NCBI GenBank assembly: GCA_944548615.1
Contig: OX155957.1
Location: 27,798,935 to 27,862,934, forward strand
Length of the DNA: 64,000 nucleotides
Source: Micropterix aruncella
Taxonomy: Eukaryota; Arthropoda; Insecta; Lepidoptera; Micropterigidae
Direction: 5' to 3'
The notes beneath the pieces are model-generated. The model was not told the origin of the DNA, made no database searches, and saw nothing but the letters and a program-made list of their open reading frames with translations. Numbering within the stretch: position 1 is the first letter of the stretch; each line of letters starts with the position of its first letter. This document shows, in pieces, positions 46,691 to 56,860 of this stretch. The position numbers were made by a program, and so were the translations under genes.

Positions 46691-47144
46691 TCTGTATAGA
46701 TTGTTGAAACTTATAGCTACATAATATTTCAAAGTTAACAAACTACACTAATACCTAATAAGTAATTAGGGGAAAAAAAACAAAAATAATAATAAAATTA
46801 TAGCATTCGGTTTTACAGATTTTCAGTTTCCTACTTAACTCCAGGCTGCATCGCACGAAAATAAAATTTCCTATAATAATTAAAATAAAGGTTTAATATC
46901 ATACCGAATATAAGAGAATATTAATGAATGTTTGAAACTATGAGTGCTATCTACACGTTGCATTTCGTAGTAAAATCCTAGCTGCCAAATCGTAGTACTG
47001 AATTGTGCAATCTAATACCCTTTATAACACAAGCCAGTGAAAGCTTGTAAAACAGTGAAAATGTAACAAGAACAAAGTCAGTTGTTCTGTACTAAATCGA
47101 CCACGCTGATCACGAAAACGACCATGAAAATACCCAATTAGCTG

Positions 47145-47460
47145 TGGTTTGTCTTCCAAAATTTGTTTGTTCGCCAAAACTTCCTTGGAGATCACAAGGC
47201 AGAAAACCATAAGGATCTTGTGGAAAATCTTCTGCAGTTCTACGATAGACTGGGGTGTAACGTGTCTTCAAAGTTACACTACTTACATTCACACTTCTTC
47301 CCCGAAAACTGCGGTGCTATTAGCGACGATCATGGCGAACGCATCCACCAAGATCGGACATGAAAGAAATATACCAGGAAAAGTGAAGTGAATCAATGTT
47401 AACGGATTATTGCTGTACGCCTATCAGGGAATCACCAGCAACAAAATAAAAGCGATTGCG
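47145..47460 (+). pseudogene. Decayed fragment of a widespread insect transposon-encoded protein
   Basis: A plus-strand frame gives 'NFLGDHKAENHKDLVENLL', then 'SSKLHYLHSHFFPENCGA', then 'SDDHGERIHQD'. Downstream, across stops and a frame change, it has 'ESMLTDYCC' and 'RESPATK'. I recall the series 'K.H.LhSHl..FPEN.G..SDE.GERFHQD' ... 'mL.DYCW.l.Re.p...yKR' from many insect and hydrozoan transposon-derived proteins, but I cannot name the superfamily with certainty. Stops and a frameshift mark it as dead. Confidence 0.6.
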
Positions 47461-48590
47461 CCATCAGTGACCTTCCTCCGAGGTGGAACGGCCAGGTAAA
47501 TACATGGCCAGGCCTTTTAGGGCAATTCTAAAAAGCTTCAATATCTAAAAAACAAGAGCTAAACTTTTCTGAGCTGAGCATTTTCATTATCATTTCCATT
47601 CAGCACCCTTGAAAACATAAAGATGAACTGCATTGAGAAAATGAATTGTATTTCTTGATACATTGTCCTTTTGTTTTTACGGTTTTATACACAATAATGA
47701 AGTTTCAATCGTAAGTTTGTTGAATTGTAAGGAATTTTGTTGAAACTCACTTACTCGATTATATGTTTCATTATGATTCGAATGGGTAATACGAAAATAA
47801 CGGTATAAGGTAGCTTCAACACGATTCTTGCAACTGACTATAACCTTACGTATGTAATAAGATGCTGTCATGGTAAAAGCAAGATCTCGTTATGTGCCGT
47901 AATGAATGTGCGATGTATTTACCATGCCAGTGACATGGTAACTACACACATACGCGTCATGTTGATATATACGTACGTACTACGGCACATGTTATATACG
48001 TAATTTCTTTTGAAATATGCGTATTTCCGTGTATTACAGCGTTATATTTTTCTCAGTGTGTTTTTACCAATGTTACAGACAAAAAGTTAAATTTTGTTGG
48101 CTAGTGTAATCAATGATACCTATTAGATTTCACCAAAGTCATATAAGCATCTCATGATTGATCCAATGCTAAGCATGCACATTCGACATGTACGATAAAC
48201 AAACGCTCTATTTTCGAACGCGCCGAAAGCGATCTAGCCGAAGTAGAGAAAGTACTGATCGACCCAGTTTAGGAAACTTTCTTTAGAGCAGTGAAAGCCG
48301 CTTACGGTCTTACGCAACTAACCTAGCGATGCGCAACAATCGCACGAAAATTAACTCACATCTCGTCATTAATCTCTCTCAAAATAGCCAATGGCACGTT
48401 TCGTAGCCATGAAATAACAATTAATTTCGAGATGCGAGCGACAACACAAATTTATTCGGATTAAATGCAGGAAATGTATATTTTATTGTTTGTATAATTG
48501 GTGGTAGTTAACACGGCGGTCAAGAACGACAGGTAAACATTACTAAGCAACGATCAACAAATCCTCGAGGAAGATAAACTACAATAACTG
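47461..48590. other. Non-coding DNA with a small inverted repeat
   Basis: 'tatgtgccgtaatg' (47891) and 'tactacggcacatgttata' (47979) are inverted and 80-100 bp apart, possibly a short foldback. The rest is unremarkable. Confidence 0.35.
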
Positions 48591-48597
48591 AGCTTAA

Positions 48598-49671
48598 CCA
48601 TTTAAGGACATGGGACATAGTATGTGTCCCATAACTTGAAATTAAATTTATAAATTATCGAATGCAAATAATTTATATTTTTTTTCCTATTATTGAGACA
48701 TCAGAATCGTAATGTTAGCAAAAAAAATATATATAATTACAAGAAATTCGTACCCCGGTATTCGTACCCGGATTGAAATCGCCCGGGCATCGTTTACGAA
48801 AATGGAAAAAGTATTATGCGGCAGGAAACTTATCATCAAGCTCCGAATACAACTTATCCAATACTACGTGTGGCCTGTGGTGTTTTATGGTAGCGAAGCT
48901 TGGACCCTGAAAGCTGACTCCCAGAAGCGTCTCAAAGCATTTGAGATGTGGTGCTATCGTAGAATGCTCCGCATTGGCTGGATTGAGACAGTTCCCAGTA
49001 TTAGAGTACTCCAACTTGTCGGTAGAGATCGCGAACTTTTACCCATAATCAAGCAAAGGAAAGTGACGCACCTGGGCCACGTGCTGAGACATGAGCAATA
49101 CCAACTGCTTCAGCTCATTATTATGGGAAAATTTTGCGGTAAACGACGGACTGGAAGAAGAAAAAAGTTTTGGCTCCCCAACATGTGGACAAGCATCTTA
49201 AGCGTAGAAGAACTGTTTCGCTTGGTCCGAGAGACAGGGAAAAATTTACAGAGCTGACCGTCAACCTTCTGTAGGAGATGCACTATAAGAAGAAGAAATA
49301 AATGATGGTTTAAATATATACCGTTATTTTTTTCAAAATATCGCAAATGTTTGACGAACTCTGACCTGAGTTTAAATAAATAAATAAAATTAAAAAAAAC
49401 CGACTTTTTCAATTTGATTTTTGTTTTTTTAGTATGTTTTTAGTAACTATGATTTCTGAGTTAAATAATAAATAATGAAATTTGGGAAAAAGTTGTAACT
49501 TTGCATCTTTATGAACAGGGCCACAGGGACACGTATGTCCTATTATTTTATACAAAATCTATTGAACCAATGTTCGCAAAACTTGAAATACATGTTATTT
49601 ACATCGCCCTTTAACAGTTTTATGTAACAAAAAAATCCATACTCTCCCGAAGGCTTATGGTCCTCAAAGGA
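48598..49671. mobile_element. Possible piggyBac-like MITE split by a retrotransposon fragment
   Basis: TTAA lies at 48594-48597 and 49672-49675. The left interior 'ccatttaaggacatgggaca' and the right interior read inward 'tcctttgaggaccataag' agree in part. The hairpin words 'ggacatagtatgtgtcc' (left) and 'ggacacgtatgtcc' (right) are placed similarly. The RTE fragment lies in the middle. Ends are diverged, so this is tentative. Confidence 0.35.
48770..49257 (+). pseudogene. RTE-like LINE reverse transcriptase C-terminal fragment
   Basis: One open frame of about 160 codons reads 'ARASFTKMEKVLCGR', 'LRIQLIQYYVWPVVFYGSEAW', 'LKAFEMWCYRRMLRIGW' and 'VTHLGHVLRHEQYQLL', ending in a basic stretch 'GKRRTGRRKKFWL'. 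This order (Tyr-Gly-x-Glu-x-Trp, then 'aFEMWCyRRmLrI.W', then 'LGHilR') is typical of the C-terminal third of RTE-clade polymerases. The catalytic core lies upstream in intact elements and is absent. Without internal stops, it is a younger fragment than the one at 17172. Confidence 0.8.
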
Positions 49672-49679
49672 TTAATACC

Positions 49680-50184
49680 AATGAAGCTCTGCTATTTCAC
49701 AGTGTGATTACCCAACTCATAAATCATTGACTTTGTTCGCTGGTTATTAAATCTATTTATTAATCGGCGTTACGCAAGGCTATTGCGTTATCAGAATCAG
49801 ATTTCGTGTCATTTCTGTCGAGAAGTCGACACTTTGGCACTCGTTCTTGGCGGGACATTCACTGAAATGGCCGCCTTCGCCTTGCCAAATTATATTCTCT
49901 GTTGTCCGTTTCCTGGCGGGCGGTTCGCATTTTTTGCCAGCGTGACCTCCTAGCTTATCCCGTTTTGGAATTAGAAAGAAAATACTATAAATTACATTAT
50001 ATATATGAAGAAGATACACGTTTTTCTGCCAGCATTTGCCAAAGCGGTGGGCGTCACACAGAGGCTCTGGTATTTACAGGACCGTTTTTAACAGGATGTG
50101 ATTGTTCACACAGCATATTCTGTCGGTTTCGTTCTCTACCGATCAGTATACCACCGACATTCTACAAGGGTGGACGTTCTTGTA
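49680..50184. other. Non-coding DNA
   Basis: No feature recognised apart from the start of the Harbinger fragment to its right. Confidence 0.4.
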
Positions 50185-50394
50185 TTGTATTGGTACTATC
50201 GTCTTCGTTGGAGGAAGCCTCGGCGTTATTGGCAGCATCTACTTATGAGGAAAATATTTCGTGAAGGTGCCTATAGTTTATTTATGACAATTGCGAGGAG
50301 ACGAATCAATTTGTTTAATTATTTCCGGATTTCGATGTCTACTTTTGATGATCTTCTTAAACGATTGGAAAAGTCTACTTTTTGCGAATATTGA
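50185..50394 (+). pseudogene. PIF/Harbinger transposase N-terminal fragment (HARBI1-like)
   Basis: The frame reads 'KPRRYWQHLLMRKIFREGAY', then 'INLFNYFRISMSTFDDLLKRL', and stops at 50394. HARBI1/ALP1-type transposases begin their conserved part with an 'RR.W.hp....R...Gaf..L...l..d...FfnyfRMs..tFd.Ll' region, which this matches by eye. The catalytic DDE domain is entirely missing, so this is a dead fragment. It lies just outside the left end of the large transposon at 50635. Confidence 0.7.
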
Positions 50395-50950
50395 AACAAT
50401 ACTATGCAAATGCACAATTGATTAACTTTATCGTCACTTTATTTAATATAACATCTTTTGGCAGACTACAGATTTAATTACTTTACTTGGAAATGAGTTC
50501 CTGGCGCCACACTGAGTTATGCAATTTGTTTAGATCACACCAAAACTCAACTTTTTGATACAACAGAGGTCCACCACCCAAGTCCGCACTATATCGCAGT
50601 CTGTTAACCAGCACCCGTCTTTGCGCCCGGATACCCCAAGTAACATTTTTTCGGGACGGAGGTTTTGATATATGCTTCTAGGTCCTATATTGGTCATTTT
50701 CTAGTTTTGGGTTTTACCTCAGGTCATACTTTAGTTGTTTTCAATGCAAACAGCTCCTAGGGCTAAAAGGTTATTTGAAAGAGTAAATGGGCCTCCACAG
50801 GAGGTTAATATAACGTTATGCTTGCTTACTAATCTGCCTTAAAGGTTCTGAGAGCTACGGGTTTTGAAAAGGTTCTCCTTTGGTTTTATTTTGGCACTCC
50901 ACATTGTAAAGCATGGCTATTTGGCCTTAAACGCAACCTAAATATGGCCT

Positions 50951-51582
50951 TATAAATAGGATAGAAAACGAATTTACCGCGTGAAATTTGTAGGACCCGA
51001 CGTTTCGGTGACGTTGCAGCCGCCGTTGTCAAGGGTAAACTGAAGAGCTGTCAGTCCGTTGTTTTGCGGGTAGGCCGCAAACCGCTGCCGCCACTGCGTA
51101 GGTTATAACGGTGGTGGGGGGCCGGGCTCGGAGCGCGGGAATTTTTAAAATCCGTCTTGCACACAACACTCACTGTATCCTGTTTTACGTCTTTGCGTTC
51201 GGCGTTCGGCGGCGGGAACATTTTAAGAAGAGGGTTCCACGTAGAAGAGAGTTTGTAGCCGTCATCTCTATTGAAGTTCGGAGTTCTTCTTATTTCAATG
51301 GCTTCCCGGATCATGCGAGGAAAGTAGAATTGTTCCTTCGATAGAACAATGGGATTTTGAAACTGCATCCAGTGGTTACTTCCGCTATCCAATATATGTT
51401 CGCAGATCGCCGGCAGCGGTTTGCGGCCTACCCGCAAAACAACGGACTGACAGCTCTTCAGTTTACCCTTGACAACGGCGGCTGCAACGTCACCGAAACG
51501 TCGGGTCCTACAAATTTCACGCGGTAAATTCGTTTTCTATCCTATTTATAATGTCAAACAACCGCGATAGTCTTCGATTTCA
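50951..51582 (-). mobile_element. Penelope-like retroelement remnant with 141-bp inverted arms
   Basis: It is flanked by a 12-bp direct duplication, TAAATATGGCCT (50939-50950 and 51583-51594). Left arm about 50950-51090 and right arm 51411-51551 are inverted copies that I matched base for base. Between them is a coding remnant of the Penelope C-terminus (minus strand), and right of the right arm is a 31-bp tail. Penelope elements are known for terminal repeats in direct or inverted order. Shorter relatives lacking the coding part are at 2160 and 34968. Confidence 0.75.
51120..51437 (-). pseudogene. Penelope-like C-terminal (GIY-YIG end) remnant
   Basis: The minus-strand frame gives 'ICEHILDSGSNHWMQFQNP', then 'FPRMIREAIEIRRTPNFNRD' and 'GYKLSSTWNPLL'. 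In arthropod Penelope-like polyproteins the C-terminal endonuclease region ends in '..EH....gH.i.f....il......R..rEAIEI....nFNrddG..ls..W.P.l', which this follows. The reverse transcriptase and the GIY-YIG catalytic start are missing. The frame enters from the right arm and runs on through a Pro/Ser-rich end to a stop in the left arm. Confidence 0.75.
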
Positions 51583-52020
51583 TAAATATGGCCTATTCAG
51601 AACCACATTTTGCTAAAACTCTTAAGCATAATTTAGAACCTTCGCAGGGCTTATAGGTTTTTTCGCTAACCTGTCCCAGTCTTTTTTGCTTGGACTAAGA
51701 CTAAATGGTAATTTCATATACCGTTTGACATTCAACAAGACCATTTCTAGCCCAAAAGCGCATTGTGGGCTTTATTGATGCTTTTTGTATTTTTGTCACA
51801 CCACTTCGCAACCTTGTGGGCTTCGCGTGTGCGTAAACTAATTGTATCCACCAGAATATACAGGATGTCCTGGCACAAGATGGTTAGCAGTGGGCATTTT
51901 AAACGGAAAGTGAAAAACAATACTGAGAGAATCAACAAAGAAAACCTAGGTATGTCATATTCCATCGTAACTATTTACATCATAATTATATTATGTTCCG
52001 TACATCAAAATAGGAAAAAA

Positions 52021-52911
52021 AGCGGCCAAGTGCGAGTCGGACTCGCCCATGAAGGGTTCCGTAGCAGCAAGTAACATAATATAAAGGTTCTTATAGTTCG
52101 TTGTAACTTTGATCGATATTTTATGTGGGGCATTGTATGCGGCCATTGCAGTGTCCAAACTTCATGCAATGTATGCGGCCATCGATATTTTAGTGTGGGC
52201 GCATTGTATTATATCGGCAATATAATTTGTAAACAATAAATTACTGTTGTAACTCTTAAGTTTTATTCTAATATCGAAAAATTAGCTCCGCGCACCCCCC
52301 GCGCGCTCCGCACCCGCTACCGATCAAGCCACGCCCCGCGCGAATTATAATTATTATTTACTTAGGCACCTCTTACAAATTTATTATTATAAAATAAGTT
52401 TGTCCCTCAATGAGAACTGTATAGAGGGACAAACTTAACTTTGCTGTTGAAAAAGTGGTTTACGATTGATGACGTATTAAAAAAAAACTACCTACTAGAT
52501 CTCGTTCAAACCAATTTTCGTTGGAAGTTTCCATGATAATGTACATCATATATTTTTTTTAGTTTTATCATTCTCGTATTTTAGAAGTTACGGGGGGGGG
52601 GGGGGGGGCGGGACACACATTTTACCACTTTGGAAGTGTCTCTCGCGCAAACTATTCAGTTTAGAAAAAAATGATATTAGAAACCTCAATATCATTTTTG
52701 AAGACCTATCCATAGATACCTCACACGTATGGGTTTGATGAAAAAATTTTTTTTGAATTTCAGTTCTAAGTATGGGGAACCCATAACATTTATAGTTTTT
52801 TTTCTATTTTTGTGTGAAAATCTTAATGCGGTTCACAGAATACATCTACTTACCAAGTTTCAACAGTATAGTTCTTATAGTTTCGGAGAAAAGTGGCTGT
52901 GACATACAGGC

Positions 52912-52944
<33 letters not shown>

Positions 52945-52997
52945 TGACGAATCTATAAGGGTTCCGTTTTTGCCATTTGGCTACGGAACCCTAAAAA
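52021..52997 (+). mobile_element. Common lepidopteran dispersed element, about 975 bp
   Basis: It begins 'aagcggccaagtgcgagtcgg', contains the 15-bp palindrome GCGAGTCGGACTCGC (52032-52046) and 'gaagggttccgta', and ends 'agggttccgttttt' and 'ggctacggaaccctaaaa'. Internal landmarks are 'aattttcgttggaagttt', a poly-G run (52592-52608), 'gtctctcgcgcaaactattcag', 'cttaatgcggttcacagaatac' and a (CAGA)n run before the right end. I recall this layout as one of the most frequent repeats in moth and butterfly sequence. The 'gggttccgta' and 'tacggaaccc' words are inverted near the two ends. No coding frame. Class not certain. Confidence 0.8.
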
Positions 52998-53115
52998 CGG
53001 AATTCTTACACGATCACTATCATGTCTGTATGTCTGTTTGTCTGTCCGTCTGTCTATATTCTCTGAATCTATTGGACGAAAAAGTTGAAAATCGGTACAT
53101 ATATAGAGTTTAATG
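52998..53115 (+). repeat. Second dispersed repeat with (TCTG)n
   Basis: 'cttacacgatcactatcatgtctgtatgtctg' ... 'ttggacgaaaaagttgaaaatcggtac' resembles another lepidopteran repeat with a TCTG-rich stretch. It directly follows the element on the left. Confidence 0.4.
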
Positions 53116-53589
53116 ACCCGGTCACGGACGTATAGCGTAAATGAAAGAATATCGATTGAGGAGATCAATTTTGTGGGACAAATTAGCAAGTTTAATAAAT
53201 AATAATTAATTGCATCGTGTGACGTATCAATGGAAAGGGAATTGTTAGGAATACACATATATTTTGTTCTTCATTATAAAATCCATAGTTTAAATATATT
53301 AATGAAAATATAAACAAATCCCGCATTCTCCCCATATCTCTGAAACTACTGAGTGAAAATTTTGGAAAAACATGGGAATATATGGCGATTCTTATATTTA
53401 CAGGAAAACCTAAACAAAAATCCGAAGTCCCAAAGTAGTTACTGGAAACTGAATGGTACGGAATCCTCTCCACGCCAGTTCGACTCGCACTTGACAAGCT
53501 TTTTTAAACATGGATATAATTTTACCTTTGATATATTAGGCATCATCTCAGCTTCTCAATTACTTCTGTGTAATGTATTTTGTTTTCAG

Positions 53590-54315
53590 AAAGAACTGCA
53601 GTATCGCCAGATATAAATGTGGCTACTACTGATGTGGAATTCATTGACGAAGCTTCTGAATTAGTGCATAGCAGCAATAATTATTATTCAGGAAATGAAT
53701 ATCATTCAACTGAAGAAATCCTTAATGTGTCCGATGATAGCAGCATTAACAGCCAACACGATACATTTGACTTTCACGGCCTTAAATTTTACGAAAGTCA
53801 AGATCGAAAACTCAAAGAATGGGCCCTGCAGCATAACATCACACACATCGCCCTAAAAGATCTTTTAGCTATTTTAAATGAAAATCCATTTAGAAATCTC
53901 CCTAAAGACCCGAGAACATTTTTGTCTACTCCAACAAAATTAACTGTTAATGAGATAATGGGGGGTCAATATTGGCATTATGGATTGCAAAAATGTTTGG
54001 AAGATGTTTACTATGGTACAAAAACGAGTCATGATATTTCGATAAATATCAATATTGATGGATTACCAATATTCAAATCATCTAAAAATGAATTTTGGCC
54101 AATTCTTTTCAATATAAATGAAATTCAGGTTAAGCCAATGATCATCGGTGTATATTACGGAAAAGGGAAACCAGGTCAATTAAACGAGTTTGTATCTCCA
54201 CTTGTTGAAGATCTTTTAAAAGTGTTACAAAAAGGAATAAAAATCGGAGAAAATAAGGTCAATGTTTCCCTAAAATGCTTTATATGCGATTCTCCTGCGA
54301 GGTCCTTTGTGAAAG
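53590..54315 (+). CDS. Tnp2/CACTA-like transposase, exon n (N-terminal part of the catalytic domain)
   Basis: The exon follows a clear acceptor (TTTTGTTTTCAG, 53578-53589) and ends at the donor AAAG|GTAATA (54315/54316). It starts with the last two bases of a split codon, so at least one 5' exon, including the start codon, lies upstream and was not found. About 241 codons. An acidic, Ser-rich N-terminal stretch (about 1-60) precedes 'RKLKEWALQHNITHIALKDLL', 'LPKDPRTFLSTP', 'NINIDGLPIFKSSKNEFWPIL' and 'CFICDSPARSFVKG'. The Asp of 'DGLP.fKSS' and the Asp of 'CDSPAR' are the first two acidic residues of the CMC-type catalytic triad. The protein would cut and rejoin the element's ends. Spliced to 54469. 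Confidence 0.85.
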
Positions 54316-54468
54316 GTAATATACAACTTCAATTAGACTTCAAATTTTGAGTGATCGGTTAGAATATACATATTTTTTTGAAGCTATGTTTACTTACCAC
54401 ATTTCAATGAAAGACTGCAAAATCCTTTATTCATTTGACTAACCATTTCGTTTTGCTCTATATTACAG
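54316..54468 (+). other. Intron of the transposase gene
   Basis: 153 bp, GT at 54316 and 'ttgctctatattacag' ending at 54468. Joining the exons turns a split codon into Gly and gives 'SFVKGVANFNSQHGCQKC', the uninterrupted family pattern. Confidence 0.85.
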
Positions 54469-55697
54469 GAGTGGCAAATTTCAACTCTCAACACGGTTGC
54501 CAAAAATGTACTATTGTCGGAGAGTATTCTCATTTAAGCCACATGAACTACTACCCAAACAAACAATATCCTCTTAGAACAGATGAACATTTTCGTGAGC
54601 AAAAAGATGAATGTCATCACAAAACGGACTCGCTGCTATTGAAGCTTCCAATCGATATGATATCATGTTTTCCTGTAGCAGATTCATTACATTTAATCGA
54701 CTTGGGATTGATGAAGCGCTTACTTACTGGTTGGAGAGATGGATACTATAAAAATAAAGCACTCAAGTGGCGTGCTAGTACAACTGCAAATATTACAGAA
54801 CAGTTATTACAAATAAAGCTACCCAAAGAACTGCATCGAGCTGTAAGAGGCTTGGACTGTTTAAGTCACTGGAAGGGATTAGAGTACAAACACTTCTTGT
54901 TGTATTATGGAATTGTCATTTTAAAAAATATTCTTTCCCCTGAGGTGTACGAGCATTTCCTTTGCTTATTTTGTGCAATTACTATATGTTCAACGGAATT
55001 TTACAACATATATCTTCATGTCGCCGAAAAAATGTTAAATCATTTTGTAGATTTATATAGCAAAATATACGGGGAACATTACATAACCAGTAATGTCCAT
55101 AACCTAACTCACCTAGTTGATGACGTAAAGATGTTTGGCAATCTAAATAAATTTAATGCCTACCCATTTGAATCAAAGCTTTATGAAATTGAAAACATGT
55201 TAAGGACTGGCTCAAATCCCTTGGCTCAGGTAGCGAGGCGTTTAGTTGAAAAGCATAGATCGGAAATGAACTCAAAGTTAAATGGGGAGTATATTTCTTA
55301 TCCCATTGTAAAAGATATGACTGATAATACGTTTCTTAAGGATTTTATTAAAGACAAAAATACTATTGTATACAAAAAGCTTATACTAAAAGACTTTTGT
55401 CTCGGTAGCAAGAACCATAATAATTATTTTATGACAAAAAATGATGACATAGTTCATTTTATTGCAGTAGCAAAATACTGCAGTGGCTTTTTAATATGTG
55501 GTAAAAAAATAAAACAGCCTGAATCATTTTTTTATACACCAATAAAATCATCTATATTAAACATCTATAAAGTCCAAGAAGAGCTAATGACAGAAGAATA
55601 TATATTTGAATTAACAGACATAAAATGCAAGTTGGTTCGAGTAGTATCTAACGATAATATTGTATTCATACCTTTGCTTCATACCCTTAATAAATAA
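54469..55697 (+). CDS. Tnp2/CACTA-like transposase, last exon
   Basis: 408 codons to TAA at 55695-55697, overlapped by AATAAA-type polyadenylation signals. It begins 'GVANFNSQHGCQKCTIVGEY', where the paired Cys belong to a zinc-binding knuckle. Then come 'FPVADSLHLIDLGLMKRLL', 'LDCLSHWKGLEYKHFLLYY', the histidines of 'NVHNLTHLVDDVKMFGNLN', and 'AYPFESKLYEIENMLRTGSNPLAQ'. The Glu in 'FESKL' or a neighbouring acidic residue is a candidate third catalytic position. The C-terminal part (about 280-408) is Lys-rich and less conserved. No stop or frameshift interrupts the roughly 650 residues spanning both exons, so the transposase may be intact apart from the missing 5' end. It converges on the DUF4806 gene. 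Confidence 0.85.
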
Positions 55698-56589
55698 ATG
55701 AAATAAAATACTAGTTTTATTTAAGCAATCATTTATTTTAAAATCCCCGGTTCTACAAAGAATGACAAGAAGTCGGATGCCTACGATACATTTATATTTA
55801 ATTTGTTTCGTATTTTTTAGAACGCCTTTTAAGCAGTAGGGGTTTTAAATGCATTTTTATTATTTGACACAGCGGCCTCCTATTCTTGATCGTTTTTATT
55901 CTTTATATCTGCATACACTTACAGTGTAGGTAGGTATTGCGAAAAGTTATTATAATGAACAAACAAAAGGAATCAAAACATGTTATCAAGAACATTCTTT
56001 ATGTATTGAATAGCATCTATGAATTGACAAATATTAAATTATAATAGAGGCCTTACCAGTTCGGCAGATTTCTCGCTCTCACGTATCAACATTTCTATAG
56101 GTGTAAAAGAAAAATCACTGGGTGTAATTTTAATTTTGGTTAGAATATACGTCCTTAAAAATATCATCACAGATATTTTTGACATATTTTTATTATAATA
56201 ATATATTTTAGTTGGACATGAAAACAGTCTCAAACGTCTTATCAAAATCTAGTTTTTTAACTGTCTAACAAAATAATATCTTAATATAAAACAATTACAT
56301 ATTACCTAAATTTATGAAAAGCACATTCATTTAATACATTTCAAAATATATAGCGAGTTAGCTGGCGAACTGGTAAAGCGACTTAACTAAATAAGGTAAC
56401 CCTTATTTAGTTACCTAAATTTACCTTATTTAGTTATCTAAATTTACCTAAAGTTACCTTAGTTAAAAAAAGGTAAAATTGTATATGTTAACCATTAATC
56501 TTATGAACTAGTCTTACAGTGGTGAATTAAATTAGTAATTTTTTAAAGTCTTTTCATGTATTTGATAGAGTTTCGCCTACTATTTCGCC
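55698..56589. other. Spacer between the convergent transposon genes
   Basis: AT-rich. It includes a patch with five 'tta.cta' type words ('ccttatttagttacctaaattta' at 56400-56470), a short local repeat. No exon supported. Confidence 0.5.
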
Positions 56590-56860
56590 TTCTTGACTTC
56601 CTGAGGATGACCATGCAGCATCCCTGTCTTGCTGAGGATAACCAGCATTCCTGTCTTCCTGAGGCTGATAATTTAAGCGTACCTTTCTTCTTGAGGCTTA
56701 CCAGCATCGCTGTATTCCTGAGCTAGCCCAGTCTCCCTGTCTTCCTGAGGCTGCCTAACATCCCTGTTATCTCGAGGTTGTGTAGCTTCCATTTCTTCTA
56801 GACACTTTTCAGATATACTCTCTTCTCGGGGCTGTTCAATCTCCATGTCTTCCTGAGGTG
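56590..56860 (-). repeat. Coding minisatellite, period about 33-36 bp
   Basis: Repeats of 'cttcctgagg..gacca.c.tccctgt' run through the 3' end of the DUF4806 gene and beyond its stop. In the protein they give degenerate 'QPQEDRE' type units. Confidence 0.65.

Noticed and set aside
53353..53616. First exon of the transposase
   Set aside because: The frame reads through the splice acceptor at 53589 out of phase with the transposase and shows no family resemblance.
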